NCBI RefSeq assembly: GCF_006970865.1
Contig: NZ_CP035503.1
Span: forward strand, 385,001 to 449,000
Direction: 5' to 3'
DNA: 64,000 bases
Source of the DNA: Rhodoferax sediminis
GTDB lineage: Bacteria; Pseudomonadota; Gammaproteobacteria; Burkholderiales; Burkholderiaceae_C
Shown: positions 18,801 to 27,563 of the stretch, piece after piece
Numbering within the stretch: the stretch's first letter is position 1
Layout: every line of letters starts with the position of its first letter
Translations under genes and position numbers: made by a program
Notes under the pieces: model-generated
The model's input: the letters and a program-made list of their open reading frames with translations, nothing else
Told to the model about the DNA's origin: nothing
The model's database searches: none

Positions 18801-19430
18801 ATGACTGACACAAGAAACCCGGTGATGGTGCCGATCCGCTCGCTCGGCCCTGGCCATCGCGAGCGCATCACCGCCCACCTGCTGGCGCTGGACGAGCACG
18901 ACCGCTACCTGCGCTTCGGCTACATGGCCAACGACGAGCAGATCACGCGCTACGCCGATGGGCTGAACTTCGAGCGCGACGAGATCTTTGGCATCTACAA
19001 CCGCAAGCTGGAACTGATCGCGATGGCGCACCTGGCGTTCTCGGTGAGTCCCGAGTGCCGCTCGTGTGCGGAGTTCGGCGTATCGGTGCTCAAGCACGCG
19101 CGCGGGCGCGGCTACGGCGCGCGCCTGTTCGACCGTGCCGTCATGCATGCGCGCAACGAGGGCGTGGAGCTGATGTTCATCCACGCGCTGTCCGAGAACA
19201 AGGCGATGCTCAAGATCGCCCACAACGCGGGTGCCACGGTGGAGCGCGACGGCTCCGAGTCCGAGGCGCACCTGCGCCTGCCGCCCGCCACGCTGGACAG
19301 CCGGGTGAGTGAGCTGGTGGAGGCGCAGTTCGCCGAAATGGACTACAAGCTCAAGACCCAGGCCAAGCAGTTCCGGGACTTTCTGGCGGGCCTGCAGGCC
19401 ACGCGGCGCGGCGTGCGCGAGGACCAGTGA
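18801..19430 (+). CDS. GNAT-family N-acetyltransferase
   Basis: 209 residues. The acetyl-CoA-binding signature lies in FGVSVLKHARGRGYGARLFDRAVMHARNEG (V-x-x-x-x-R-G-x-G-x-A like, about 95-125), followed by FIHALSENKAMLKIAHNAGA, the usual GNAT strand-5/helix-4 region. The C-terminus is a hydrophilic helix. A TATATT box ends 6 bases before the ATG and no Shine-Dalgarno is present, so the mRNA may be leaderless. Downstream is the CorC gene. The acetylated substrate is unknown. Confidence 0.85.
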   Translation: MTDTRNPVMVPIRSLGPGHRERITAHLLALDEHDRYLRFGYMANDEQITRYADGLNFERDEIFGIYNRKLELIAMAHLAFSVSPECRSCAEFGVSVLKHARGRGYGARLFDRAVMHARNEGVELMFIHALSENKAMLKIAHNAGATVERDGSESEAHLRLPPATLDSRVSELVEAQFAEMDYKLKTQAKQFRDFLAGLQATRRGVREDQ

Positions 19431-19487
19431 GTCGTGCGCCGCACCAATCCGCTATCCTAGAGGCTCCATCACTACCGCACATCCACT

Positions 19488-20363
19488 GTGTCCGACCCCC
19501 ACCCTTCGCGCTTTCATGAGAAGGAAGACAAGCGCACTTTCCTGCAAAAAGTTGCCGAATTTATTTCCCCCGGGCCCGATTCCAGAACCGGCTTGATCCA
19601 GACCCTGGCCGAGGCCGAGGACAACCAGGTGATCGGCGCCGAGAGCCGCGTCATGCTCGAGGGCGTGATCCGCATGGCCGACATGACGGCTGGCGACGTC
19701 ATGGTCGCCGCCACGCGCATGGACCTGATCGACATCGACGCGCCCTTCGACGAGCTGCTGCACGACGTGATCCAGACCGCGCACTCGCGCTTTCCGGTGT
19801 TCGAGGGTGAAAAGGAAAACATCATCGGCATCCTGCTGGCCAAGGACTTGCTGAAACTGCAGCGCGCGCCCCAGCTGAATATCCGCGCGCTCCTGCGCCC
19901 CGCCGTGTTCGTGCCCGAGACCAAGGCGCTGAACGATTTGCTGCGCGACTTCCGCGGCAACCGCAACCACCTGGCGATCGTGATCGACGAGTTCGGCCGC
20001 GTCGCCGGGCTCATCACCATCGAGGACGTGCTGGAGCAGATCGTCGGCGAGATCGAGGACGAGTTCGACATCCCCGAGGACGAAGGCGACATCTTCGGCC
20101 TGGCCGACCACACCTACCGCGTCAGCGGCGACACGCCGATCGAGCGCGTGAACGAGACCTTTGCGGTCACGCTGGCGAGCACCGATCCCGAGGACGAGTT
20201 CGACACCATTGGCGGCCTGATCGCGCACGAAATGGGCCATGTGCCCAAGCGCGGCGAGCAGCACCGGATGGCCGGGCTCGACTTCGTGGTGCTGCACACC
20301 AAGGGCGGCGCCGTGCGCTGGTTCAAGGTCTCGCCCGCCGCCACCGAAGACCTCACGGGCTAG
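19488..20363 (+). CDS. corC: CorC/HlyC-family CBS-domain protein
   Basis: 291 residues from a GTG. It has a short N-terminal segment (FLQKVAEFISPGP), two CBS domains (about 70-190; MTAGDVMVAATRMDLIDID and LAIVIDEFGRVAGLITIEDVLEQIVGEIEDEFD) and a C-terminal CorC_HlyC transporter-associated domain (about 205-285). Family members affect magnesium and cobalt efflux. The stop TAG shares its last base with the GTG start of lnt; this corC-lnt pairing is common in proteobacteria. A TATCCT box lies about 30 bases upstream. Confidence 0.93.
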   Translation: MSDPHPSRFHEKEDKRTFLQKVAEFISPGPDSRTGLIQTLAEAEDNQVIGAESRVMLEGVIRMADMTAGDVMVAATRMDLIDIDAPFDELLHDVIQTAHSRFPVFEGEKENIIGILLAKDLLKLQRAPQLNIRALLRPAVFVPETKALNDLLRDFRGNRNHLAIVIDEFGRVAGLITIEDVLEQIVGEIEDEFDIPEDEGDIFGLADHTYRVSGDTPIERVNETFAVTLASTDPEDEFDTIGGLIAHEMGHVPKRGEQHRMAGLDFVVLHTKGGAVRWFKVSPAATEDLTG

Positions 20364-21958
20364 TGCGAGCTTCCCTCCCACGCTCCCTGCTGCTGGTCGC
20401 GCTGGCCGGCGCCGCGCAGGCCGCCAGCCTGGCTTGGCCCTTCGCCTTCGGGCTGGCGCCGGGCGCACCAGTCTGGTGGCTGCAACTGCTGTCCCTGGGC
20501 GCGCTGGCCTGGCAGGTGGACCGCTGCCGTGCTGGCGGCAACTGGCGCCGCGCGGCGGGGCTGGGCTGGCTGTTTGCGCTGTGCTGGCTCAGCGGCACGT
20601 TCTGGTGGCTGTTCATTTCCATGCATACCTACGGCGGCCTGCCGGCCGTCCTGGCGGTGCTGGCGGTCGCCGCTCTGGCGGCACTGCTGGCGCTGTACTA
20701 CGCCGCGGCTTGTGCGGCTTTTGTGGCGCTAGCCCCCGCCAGCAATGCACTGTCCGCTATTCTTTTTGCAGCGTTGTGGCTGCTCGCCGAACTCGCGCGC
20801 GACCAGTGGTTCACCGGCTTTCCGTGGGGCGCGGGCGGCTATGCGCAGGTCGATGCGCTGGGCGTTTTTGCCAGCAGCGTGGGTGTTTTTGGTGTGGGCT
20901 GGATCGCCACCTTGGTGGCGTATCTGATGGCAGCGTGGCTGCGCCAACCGGGGGCGGCGCTGGGGCTGCGCCCCTGGGGGCTGCTGGCGGCCCTCCTTCC
21001 CGTGGCCATTCTGGTGGGTCTGGCGCGCCACCCCTGGAGCACCGACGGCGGCACGCTGGGCGTGACGCTGCTGCAGGGCAACATCCCGCAGGACGAAAAA
21101 TTCCAGGGCGGCAGCGGCATCCCGGTGGCGCTGCAGTGGTATGGCGAGCGCTTGCAGGCGGCGCGCACGCCGCTGGTGGTGGCGCCCGAGACCGCCATTC
21201 CGCTGTTGCCGCAGCAACTGCCCGAGGGCTACTGGGCCGCGCTGCAGCAGCGCTTTGCGCAGCCTGGTTTGAGGGGGCCGCAGGCCGCGCTGATCGGCAT
21301 TCCGCTGGGCAGTTACGAGCAGGGCTATACCAACTCGGCGCTTGGGCTCGCGCCGGGCCAGACCGCGCCCTACCGCTACGACAAGCACCACCTGGTGCCG
21401 TTCGGCGAGTTCATTCCGCCGCTGTTTCGCTGGTTCACCGAGATGATGAACATCCCGCTGGGCGACTTCAACCGCGGCGCGGTCGGGCAGCCCTCGTTCA
21501 CGGTGCACGGACAGCGCCTGGCGCCCAACATCTGCTACGAAGACTTGTTCGGCGAGGAACTGGGCGCGCGTTTTGGCGAAGCGGCTTCAGCCCCCACCAT
21601 CTTCGTCAACATGAGCAACATCGGCTGGTTCGGCGACAGCGTGGCCATCGACCAGCACCTGCAGATCTCGCGCATGCGCGCGCTGGAGTTCGAGCGGCCC
21701 ATGATCCGCGCCACCAACACCGGCGCCACCGTGATCATCGACTACCGCGGCCACGTGACGCGCGCGCTGCCGCGCTACACGCGCGGCCTGCTGGTGGGCG
21801 AGGTGCAGGGGCGCAACGGCATCACGCCCTATGCCTGGTGGGTGTCGCGCTTGGGGCTGTGGCCGCTGTGGGCGCTGGGGTTTCTGAGCGTGGCGCTGGC
21901 ACTGTGGCAGCGGTGGGGCGCCGGAAGGCCCGTAAAATCAGGGCTCAGGCGGGCTTGA
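20363..21958 (+). CDS. lnt: Apolipoprotein N-acyltransferase
   Basis: 531 residues. An inner-membrane enzyme that adds the third acyl chain to the N-terminal cysteine of lipoproteins. Several N-terminal membrane helices (about 1-210) are followed by a carbon-nitrogen hydrolase domain. The catalytic Glu lies in VVAPETAIP, the Lys in YRYDKHHLVPFGEF and the Cys in PNICYEDLFGEEL. One more membrane segment is at the C-terminus. GTG start overlapping corC. A clear copy of the dispersed repeat (20723-20773) lies within the membrane-helix coding region around residue 125. Confidence 0.95.
   Translation: MRASLPRSLLLVALAGAAQAASLAWPFAFGLAPGAPVWWLQLLSLGALAWQVDRCRAGGNWRRAAGLGWLFALCWLSGTFWWLFISMHTYGGLPAVLAVLAVAALAALLALYYAAACAAFVALAPASNALSAILFAALWLLAELARDQWFTGFPWGAGGYAQVDALGVFASSVGVFGVGWIATLVAYLMAAWLRQPGAALGLRPWGLLAALLPVAILVGLARHPWSTDGGTLGVTLLQGNIPQDEKFQGGSGIPVALQWYGERLQAARTPLVVAPETAIPLLPQQLPEGYWAALQQRFAQPGLRGPQAALIGIPLGSYEQGYTNSALGLAPGQTAPYRYDKHHLVPFGEFIPPLFRWFTEMMNIPLGDFNRGAVGQPSFTVHGQRLAPNICYEDLFGEELGARFGEAASAPTIFVNMSNIGWFGDSVAIDQHLQISRMRALEFERPMIRATNTGATVIIDYRGHVTRALPRYTRGLLVGEVQGRNGITPYAWWVSRLGLWPLWALGFLSVALALWQRWGAGRPVKSGLRRA
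20723..20773 (+). repeat. Dispersed repeat copy embedded in lnt
   Basis: GTGGCGCTAGCCC (11 of 13 matches to GTGGCTGTAGCCC) at 20723, GCTAT ending at 20760 (exact 38-base span), then 9 bases and AGCG. In frame it encodes VALAP...AILFAA. Confidence 0.6.
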
Positions 21959-22006
21959 GCCTGCTCCCTTACCGTTTGCGCCGAGCCGCTCGGCGCGCCA
22001 TCACCT

Positions 22007-22912
22007 ATGTTGACCTTTCAGCAAATCATTCTGACCCTGCAGTCCTACTGGGACGCCCAGGGCTGCGCGCTATTGCAGCCTTATGACATGGAAGTTGGCG
22101 CCGGTACTTCGCATACCGCTACATTTTTAAGAGCAATCGGGCCGGAACCGTGGAAGGCCGCGTATGTGCAGCCGAGCCGCCGCCCGAAGGACGGGCGCTA
22201 CGGCGAGAATCCGAACCGGCTGCAGCACTACTACCAGTACCAGGTGGTGCTCAAACCCGCACCGTCCAACATCCTGGAGCTGTACCTGGGCAGCCTCACG
22301 GCGCTGGGCTTTGATCTGAAGAAGAACGACATCCGCTTTGTCGAGGACGACTGGGAAAATCCCACGCTGGGCGCCTGGGGTCTGGGCTGGGAGGTCTGGC
22401 TGAACGGCATGGAGGTCACGCAGTTCACCTACTTCCAGCAGGTCGGCGGCATCGACTGCCGGCCGATCACGGGCGAGATCACCTATGGGCTGGAGCGCCT
22501 GGCGATGTACCTCCAGGGCAAGGAAAGCATCTTCGACCTCGAATGGGCGCCTGGCGTTAGCTACGGCGATGTGTACCACCAGAACGAGGTCGAGCAATCC
22601 AAATACAACTTCGAGCACAGCGATGCCGACTTTCTATTCACCGCCTTCAATGCGCACGAGAATCAGGCGAAGCACCTGATCGAGGTGCAGCTCGCGCTGC
22701 CGGCCTACGAGCAGGTGCTCAAGGCCGCGCACAGCTTCAACCTGCTGGACGCGCGCGGCGCCATCAGCGTGACCGAGCGCGCCGCCTACATCGGCCGTAT
22801 CCGCAACCTGGCGCGCGCCGTGGCGCAAAGTTATTTCGAGAGCCGTGAGCGTCTGGGCTTCCCGATGGCGCCGCGCGAGTGGGTGGCGCAGATGATGAAG
22901 AAGGCCGCGTGA
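22007..22912 (+). CDS. glyQ: Glycyl-tRNA synthetase alpha subunit
   Basis: 301 residues, full length. The alpha chain of the alpha2beta2 enzyme that charges tRNA-Gly. Family signatures include [51 protein letters not shown] and [19 protein letters not shown] (read here as [20 protein letters not shown]). The gene is followed by glyS 64 bp downstream, in the standard operon order. The segment at 22118-22137 uses untypical codons and matches the 3' half of the dispersed repeat. Confidence 0.97.
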   Translation: MLTFQQIILTLQSYWDAQGCALLQPYDMEVGAGTSHTATFLRAIGPEPWKAAYVQPSRRPKDGRYGENPNRLQHYYQYQVVLKPAPSNILELYLGSLTALGFDLKKNDIRFVEDDWENPTLGAWGLGWEVWLNGMEVTQFTYFQQVGGIDCRPITGEITYGLERLAMYLQGKESIFDLEWAPGVSYGDVYHQNEVEQSKYNFEHSDADFLFTAFNAHENQAKHLIEVQLALPAYEQVLKAAHSFNLLDARGAISVTERAAYIGRIRNLARAVAQSYFESRERLGFPMAPREWVAQMMKKAA

Positions 22913-22976
22913 TACCTTGCGGGACAGACCGGAGCGAAGCGGCGCGTTGCTCTGTCCTCAACTGATTAGAGACCCG

Positions 22977-25187
22977 ATGACTACCAAGAACCTGCTTGTT
23001 GAACTGTTTGTGGAAGAGCTGCCGCCCAAGGCGCTGCGCACGCTGGGCGAGGCGTTTGCCGGCGTGCTGTTTGAAAAGCTGCAGGCGCAGGGCCTGACGG
23101 GCAACGACGCCCAGCTCACCGCCTTTGCCTCGCCGCGCCGGCTCGCCGCGCATGTCACCGATGTTCGCGCACAGGCCTTTGATAAGGCCGTGTCGCAAAA
23201 ACTCATGCCGGTCGCGGTCGGGCTCGATGCCGCGGGCCAGGCTACGCCCGCGCTGCTGAAAAAACTGCAGGCGCTCGGCGTCGGCGCGCAAGCAGTCGCG
23301 GGCCTCAGGCGTGCCGTGGACGGCAAGGCCGAGGCGCTGTTCCTTGAACGCACGGAGCAGGGGGCGACGCTGGCCGAGGGCTTGCAGGCGGCGCTGCTGG
23401 ACGCCATCGCCAAACTGCCCATCCCCAAGGTCATGAGCTACCAACTCGAGAGCGGCTGCGAGCTGCCGGGCTGGAGCAGCGTGAGCTTTGTGCGGCCAGC
23501 GCACGGCCTGGTCGCGCTGCATGGCGCCGACGTGGTGCCGGTGCAGGCGCTGGGCCTGCAGGCCGGGCGCGACACGCACGGCCATCGCTTCGAGGCGCGC
23601 GTCGACCCGGTCGTGTTGCGCAGCGCCGACAGCTACGCGCAGCAGCTGGCCGACGACGGCGCGGTGATCGCCAGCTTCGAGGCGCGCCGCGCCGAGATCG
23701 TGCGCCAGCTGGCGGCCGCCGCGCTCAAGGCGGGTGGCAGTGAGGGCGGGAAGTCGCACGCAGCGCTCCAGCCGATCCATGACGACGCGCTGCTCGACGA
23801 GGTGACCGCGCTGGTCGAGCGTCCGAACGTGCTGGTGTGCGCGTTCGAGCCGCAGTTTCTCGAGGTGCCGCAGGAATGCCTGATCCTCACGATGAAGGCG
23901 AACCAGAAATACTTCCCGCTGCTCGATGCAAAGGGCAAGCTCACCCACCAGTTCCTGGTCGTCAGCAACATCACGCCCCTGGATGCCAGCGCGGTGATCC
24001 AGGGCAACGAGCGCGTGGTGCGCCCGCGCCTGGCCGATGCCAAGTTCTTCTTCGACCAGGACCGCAAGAAGACGCTGGCCTCGCGGGTCGAGCAGCTCGG
24101 CAAGGTGGTCTATCACAACAAGCTCGGCACGCAGGGCGAGCGTGTGCTGCGGGTGATGCACATCGCGCGCGCGATCGCCGAGCGGCTGGGCGGCGCCGGG
24201 CTCGCGGCGCAGGCCACGCAGGCCGCGCAGCTGGCCAAGGCCGACCTCGTGACCGACATGGTGGGCGAGTTCCCCGAACTGCAGGGCACCATGGGGCGCT
24301 ACTACGCGCTGCACGACGGGCTCGATCCGGCCGTGGCCGATGCGATCGAGGATCACTACAAGCCGCGCTTCGCCGGCGACGCGCTGCCGCGCAACGCGGT
24401 CGGCACGGTGGTAGCGCTGGCCGACAAGCTCGAAACCCTGGTCGGCATGTTCGGCGTCGGCAACCTGCCCACCGGCGACCGCGATCCGTTCGCGCTGCGG
24501 CGGCATGCGCTCGGCGTGATCCGGATGCTGATCGAGAAGAGTCTGGATTTGGGGCTGATGCAATTGGTGGATATCGCGTCTGCCGCGTTTGATCAATCAG
24601 CACAAGGCGAGGCAAAACAGGCGGGCGACAAAGCCGAGTTTGACTTTGGCTGGCATTTGGACGCTCCGGGTGCAGACGCAATTTCGACCTTCATCTACGA
24701 CCGCCTGACCGGCACCCTGCGCGAACAGGGCTACGGCGCGCAGGAAGTCGATGCTGTGGTGTCGCAACGGCCGCAGCGCCTGGCCGACGTGCCCAAGCGC
24801 CTCGACGCCGTGCGCGCCTTCGCCGCGCTGTCCGAGGCGCCCGCGCTGGCCGCCGCCAACAAGCGCATCAGCAACATCCTGAAAAAGGCGCCCGAGGTGG
24901 ACCCGCATGTCAGCGAGCTGCTGCTGAAGGCGCCGGCCGAAGCAGCCCTGTTCGCGGCCATGAACCAGATCGTGCCGCAGGCCAATGCGCAGTTCGAGGC
25001 CGGCGACTACACGGCCTCGCTGCAGACGCTGGCGGCACTGCGCGAGCCGGTCGATGCGTTTTTCGACGGCGTGATGGTGAACGCCGAGGAGCTGGACCTG
25101 CGCCTGAACCGGCTCGGCCTGCTCAAGCGCCTGCACGATGCCATGAACCGCGTGGCCGATCTGTCCAGACTGGTGGCGGCGCCATGA
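22977..25187 (+). CDS. glyS: Glycyl-tRNA synthetase beta subunit
   Basis: 736 residues from the ATG at 22977 (MTTKNLLVELFVEELPPKAL), the family's usual N-terminus; the open frame further upstream falls in the glyQ-glyS gap. The beta subunit carries the HD-like and anticodon-binding regions and is needed for tRNA-Gly charging with GlyQ. Signatures include MKANQKYFPLLD, FFFDQDRKKTL and LPTGDRDPFALRRHALGV. An unusual stretch (about residues 538-565, DQSAQGEAKQAGDKAEFDFG) is encoded by visibly lower-GC DNA (24540-24660) and may be a lineage-specific insertion. The stop overlaps the gmhB start by 4 bases. Confidence 0.97.
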   Translation: MTTKNLLVELFVEELPPKALRTLGEAFAGVLFEKLQAQGLTGNDAQLTAFASPRRLAAHVTDVRAQAFDKAVSQKLMPVAVGLDAAGQATPALLKKLQALGVGAQAVAGLRRAVDGKAEALFLERTEQGATLAEGLQAALLDAIAKLPIPKVMSYQLESGCELPGWSSVSFVRPAHGLVALHGADVVPVQALGLQAGRDTHGHRFEARVDPVVLRSADSYAQQLADDGAVIASFEARRAEIVRQLAAAALKAGGSEGGKSHAALQPIHDDALLDEVTALVERPNVLVCAFEPQFLEVPQECLILTMKANQKYFPLLDAKGKLTHQFLVVSNITPLDASAVIQGNERVVRPRLADAKFFFDQDRKKTLASRVEQLGKVVYHNKLGTQGERVLRVMHIARAIAERLGGAGLAAQATQAAQLAKADLVTDMVGEFPELQGTMGRYYALHDGLDPAVADAIEDHYKPRFAGDALPRNAVGTVVALADKLETLVGMFGVGNLPTGDRDPFALRRHALGVIRMLIEKSLDLGLMQLVDIASAAFDQSAQGEAKQAGDKAEFDFGWHLDAPGADAISTFIYDRLTGTLREQGYGAQEVDAVVSQRPQRLADVPKRLDAVRAFAALSEAPALAAANKRISNILKKAPEVDPHVSELLLKAPAEAALFAAMNQIVPQANAQFEAGDYTASLQTLAALREPVDAFFDGVMVNAEELDLRLNRLGLLKRLHDAMNRVADLSRLVAAP

Positions 25188-25783
25188 AGCTCGTCATCCT
25201 CGACCGCGACGGCACCATCAACTGGGACAGCGAAGATTTCGTCAAGACGCCCGACGAATGGATTCCCATGCCCGGTGCGCTGGAGGCGATTGCCCGGCTC
25301 AACCATGCGGGCTGGCGCGTGGTGGTGGTGGCGAACCAGCCGGGGCTGGGGCGCGGGCTGTTCGAGATGGCCTCGCTGAACCAGATCCACGCCAAGATGC
25401 ACAAGCTGCTGGCAGCCCAGGGCGGGCGCATCGACGCCGTGTTTTTCTGTCCGCATGCGCCCGGCGAAGGCTGCAGCTGCCGCAAGCCTGGAGCCGGCCT
25501 GTTCGAGCAGATTAGCGAGCGCTACGGCGTCGAACTCAGGAACGTGCCGGCGGCGGGCGACAGCCTGCGCGACATCCAGGCCGGGGTCGCGGCCGGGTGC
25601 GAGGTCCATTTGCTGCTGACGGGCCAGGGCGCGCAGTTCCGCGACCGGCTGGCGTGCGGCGAGCCGCTGCCCGAGGCCTTTCCCGCGGGGACGATGGTGC
25701 ATGAAGATCTGGCGGCATTTGCCTCGTTCATCCTCGCGCGCGAGGCCGCCCCGCAGCCTGCACGCGCGGCCGAGATGGCTTGA
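25184..25783 (+). CDS. gmhB: D-glycero-beta-D-manno-heptose 1,7-bisphosphate 7-phosphatase
   Basis: 199 residues. A HAD-superfamily phosphatase in the ADP-heptose branch of LPS inner-core synthesis. Motif I is LVILDRDGTIN (catalytic Asp pair near residues 7-9), motif II VVVVANQPGLGRG, and the zinc-binding loop FFCPHAPGEGCSCRKPGAGL. The last acidic motif is AAGDSLRDIQAG. The C-terminus extends a little beyond typical GmhB. Translationally coupled to glyS (ATGA) and followed one base later by the PlsC gene. Confidence 0.92.
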   Translation: MKLVILDRDGTINWDSEDFVKTPDEWIPMPGALEAIARLNHAGWRVVVVANQPGLGRGLFEMASLNQIHAKMHKLLAAQGGRIDAVFFCPHAPGEGCSCRKPGAGLFEQISERYGVELRNVPAAGDSLRDIQAGVAAGCEVHLLLTGQGAQFRDRLACGEPLPEAFPAGTMVHEDLAAFASFILAREAAPQPARAAEMA

Positions 25784-25784
25784 C

Positions 25785-26573
25785 ATGCGTCTGATCCGCT
25801 CGCTTTTGCATCTGCTGTGGATGGCCATCACCGTGATTCCGTGGGCCACCTTCGCCATCATCGCCTCGCTGTTCGTGAGCAGCACGCGCATGTACTGGAT
25901 CTGCGCTGGCTGGCTCCGGCTCGCGGTGAACAGCGGCACCGTGATCCTGGGCATCCAGAACCGCATCACCGGCTGGGAGAACCTGCCGCAGGGCGAGCTG
26001 GAGGCGGCGGTGCTGCTGGTCAAGCACCAGTCGACCTGGGAGACGCTGGTGATGCCGGCCATCATGCCGCACCCGCTGGCCTATGTGTTCAAGCGCGAGT
26101 TGCTGTATGTGCCGTTCTTCGGCTGGAGCATGGCGCGCATGGACATGATCCACATCGACCGCAGCCAGGGCGCGCGGGCCTTTAGCAAGGTGGTGGCTCA
26201 GGGCAAGCGGCTCATGAAGCAGGGCACCTGGGTCATCATGTTCCCCGAGGGCACGCGCATTGCGCGCGGCCAGGCTGGCACCTACAAGTCGGGTGGCACC
26301 CGGCTGGCGATCCAGTGCGGCGTGCCGGTGATTCCGATTGCGGTCACGTCGGCCAAATGCTGGCCGCGCAAGGCCTTCATCAAGACGCCGGGCGTCGTGG
26401 ACATCTCAATCGGCAAGCCGATCGCCAGCGTCGGGCGCAAGCCCGATGAGCTGATGCGCGAGGTGCAAACCTGGATCGAGGCCGAGATGCGCCGGCTTGA
26501 CCCCGAGGCCTACGGCCCGGGGCCCGCGTCCGCCGCCTTGCCAGCCGGAGCCGACGCCGATCGCCGGCGCTGA
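25785..26573 (+). CDS. plsC: 1-Acyl-sn-glycerol-3-phosphate acyltransferase (PlsC-type)
   Basis: 262 residues from the ATG right after the gmhB stop. An N-terminal membrane segment (LLWMAITVIPWATFAIIASL) anchors the enzyme, which acylates lysophosphatidic acid to phosphatidic acid. The usual HX4D motif appears as KHQSTWETL (His-X4-Glu), a variant I associate with betaproteobacterial PlsC proteins. The second motif is IMFPEGTRIARG. The C-terminus is a polar tail. Part of the glyQ-glyS-gmhB-plsC block, and close to the following metallopeptidase gene (6 bp gap). Confidence 0.9.
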   Translation: MRLIRSLLHLLWMAITVIPWATFAIIASLFVSSTRMYWICAGWLRLAVNSGTVILGIQNRITGWENLPQGELEAAVLLVKHQSTWETLVMPAIMPHPLAYVFKRELLYVPFFGWSMARMDMIHIDRSQGARAFSKVVAQGKRLMKQGTWVIMFPEGTRIARGQAGTYKSGGTRLAIQCGVPVIPIAVTSAKCWPRKAFIKTPGVVDISIGKPIASVGRKPDELMREVQTWIEAEMRRLDPEAYGPGPASAALPAGADADRRR

Positions 26574-26579
26574 ATCGCA

Positions 26580-27548
26580 ATGATGCGCGGGCTGCTTCAG
26601 TTCACGCTGGACCTGTTTGGGCCGGAGCCGCCCGCACCGCCGGTTCTTAAGAGAAATAAGGCTGTAGCCCCCATGGGGCCTTCGCAACCAGCTATCGAAT
26701 TTGTAGTAACAGCTGCAGCGAACGAGGCTGCCCGTCCGCTCGAGCAGATGCTGGCGCCCGCCGCTTTCCGCCATCCGCGCGCGAACCGCGAGGCGCAGTT
26801 GTCGGGCGCCGTCGTGGCCTATGAGTTCCGGCGCGGCAAGCGCCGCACCATCGGCTTTGCCGTGGGGCCGGACGGCCTGGTGGTGAGCGCGCCCAAGTGG
26901 GTGCCGCTGCACGAGGTGGATGCCGCGCTGCGCGAAAAGTCCACCTGGGTCGTGAAAAAACTGGGCGAAGCGCGCGAGCGCCAGGGCCGGCTCGAATCGA
27001 ACCGGGTCGAGTGGAAGAACGGCGCCACGCTGCCGTTTCTGGGCGAGCGCGTCGTCATCGTGCTCGATCCGCGCCATGCGTTCAGCGAGGTCGGGGCCGT
27101 GCTCCAGACCGATGCCGATGCCGGTGCGCACGGCGGGGCGCTGCCCGGTGCGCCGCGGCTGAGCCTGCGCCTCGGGCTGCCGCTCAGCGCCACGCCGGCG
27201 CAGATCCGCGATGCCGTGCAGGCCTGGCTGATGCGCCAGGCGCGGCGCATATTTCTGGAGCGGCTGAACCATTTCGCGCCGCGCCTGGGCGTGCAGTGGC
27301 GCCGCCTCGCCCTGAGCAATGCCGGCACGCGCTGGGGCAGCGCCAGCGCGGACGGATCGATCCGCCTGAACTGGCGCCTGATCCATTTCCGCCAGCCCAT
27401 CATCGACTACGTGGTGGCGCACGAGCTGAGCCATCTGCGCGTGATGAACCACAGCCCGCGTTTCTGGGACACGGTGCGCACGGTGGTGCCCGACTACACC
27501 GAATTGCGTGGCCAGCTCAAGGAAGAAGCGCTGCCGCGCTGGGATTGA
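26580..27548 (+). CDS. YgjP/DUF45-like M48-type metallopeptidase
   Basis: 322 residues. The C-terminal half carries the zinc metalloprotease motif YVVAHELSHLRVMNHSPRFW (HExxH plus the downstream His), preceded by RWGSASADGSIRLNWRLIHF, which together define the YgjP/WLM (DUF45) family. The N-terminal 60 residues are variable and contain a complete dispersed-repeat copy (26658-26709) translated as KAVAPMGPSQPAIEFVV. The natural substrate is unknown. Last gene of the lnt-to-plsC block, convergent with an MBL hydrolase. Confidence 0.9.
   Translation: MMRGLLQFTLDLFGPEPPAPPVLKRNKAVAPMGPSQPAIEFVVTAAANEAARPLEQMLAPAAFRHPRANREAQLSGAVVAYEFRRGKRRTIGFAVGPDGLVVSAPKWVPLHEVDAALREKSTWVVKKLGEARERQGRLESNRVEWKNGATLPFLGERVVIVLDPRHAFSEVGAVLQTDADAGAHGGALPGAPRLSLRLGLPLSATPAQIRDAVQAWLMRQARRIFLERLNHFAPRLGVQWRRLALSNAGTRWGSASADGSIRLNWRLIHFRQPIIDYVVAHELSHLRVMNHSPRFWDTVRTVVPDYTELRGQLKEEALPRWD
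26648..26709 (+). repeat. Dispersed repeat copy D embedded in the YgjP-like gene
   Basis: AAGGCTGTAGCCC begins at 26658, GCTAT ends at 26695 (38-base span), then 9 bases and AGTA. It lies wholly inside the coding sequence, in frame, in the poorly conserved N-terminus. Confidence 0.8.
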
Positions 27549-27563
27549 GGCCTGGCGGGCCGC

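Noticed and set aside
19451..19455. GCTAT before corC as another repeat copy
   Set aside because: No first block 38 bases upstream; it is more likely a -10 box (TATCCT).
22066..22137. Full repeat copy in glyQ
   Set aside because: Only the 3' half (GCTAC-N9-AGCA) fits; the first block is absent at the required distance and the protein sequence is conserved.
22764..24596. A 610-codon minus-strand open frame across glyQ/glyS
   Set aside because: Shadow of glyS; composition is Arg/Gln/His-rich with no motif.
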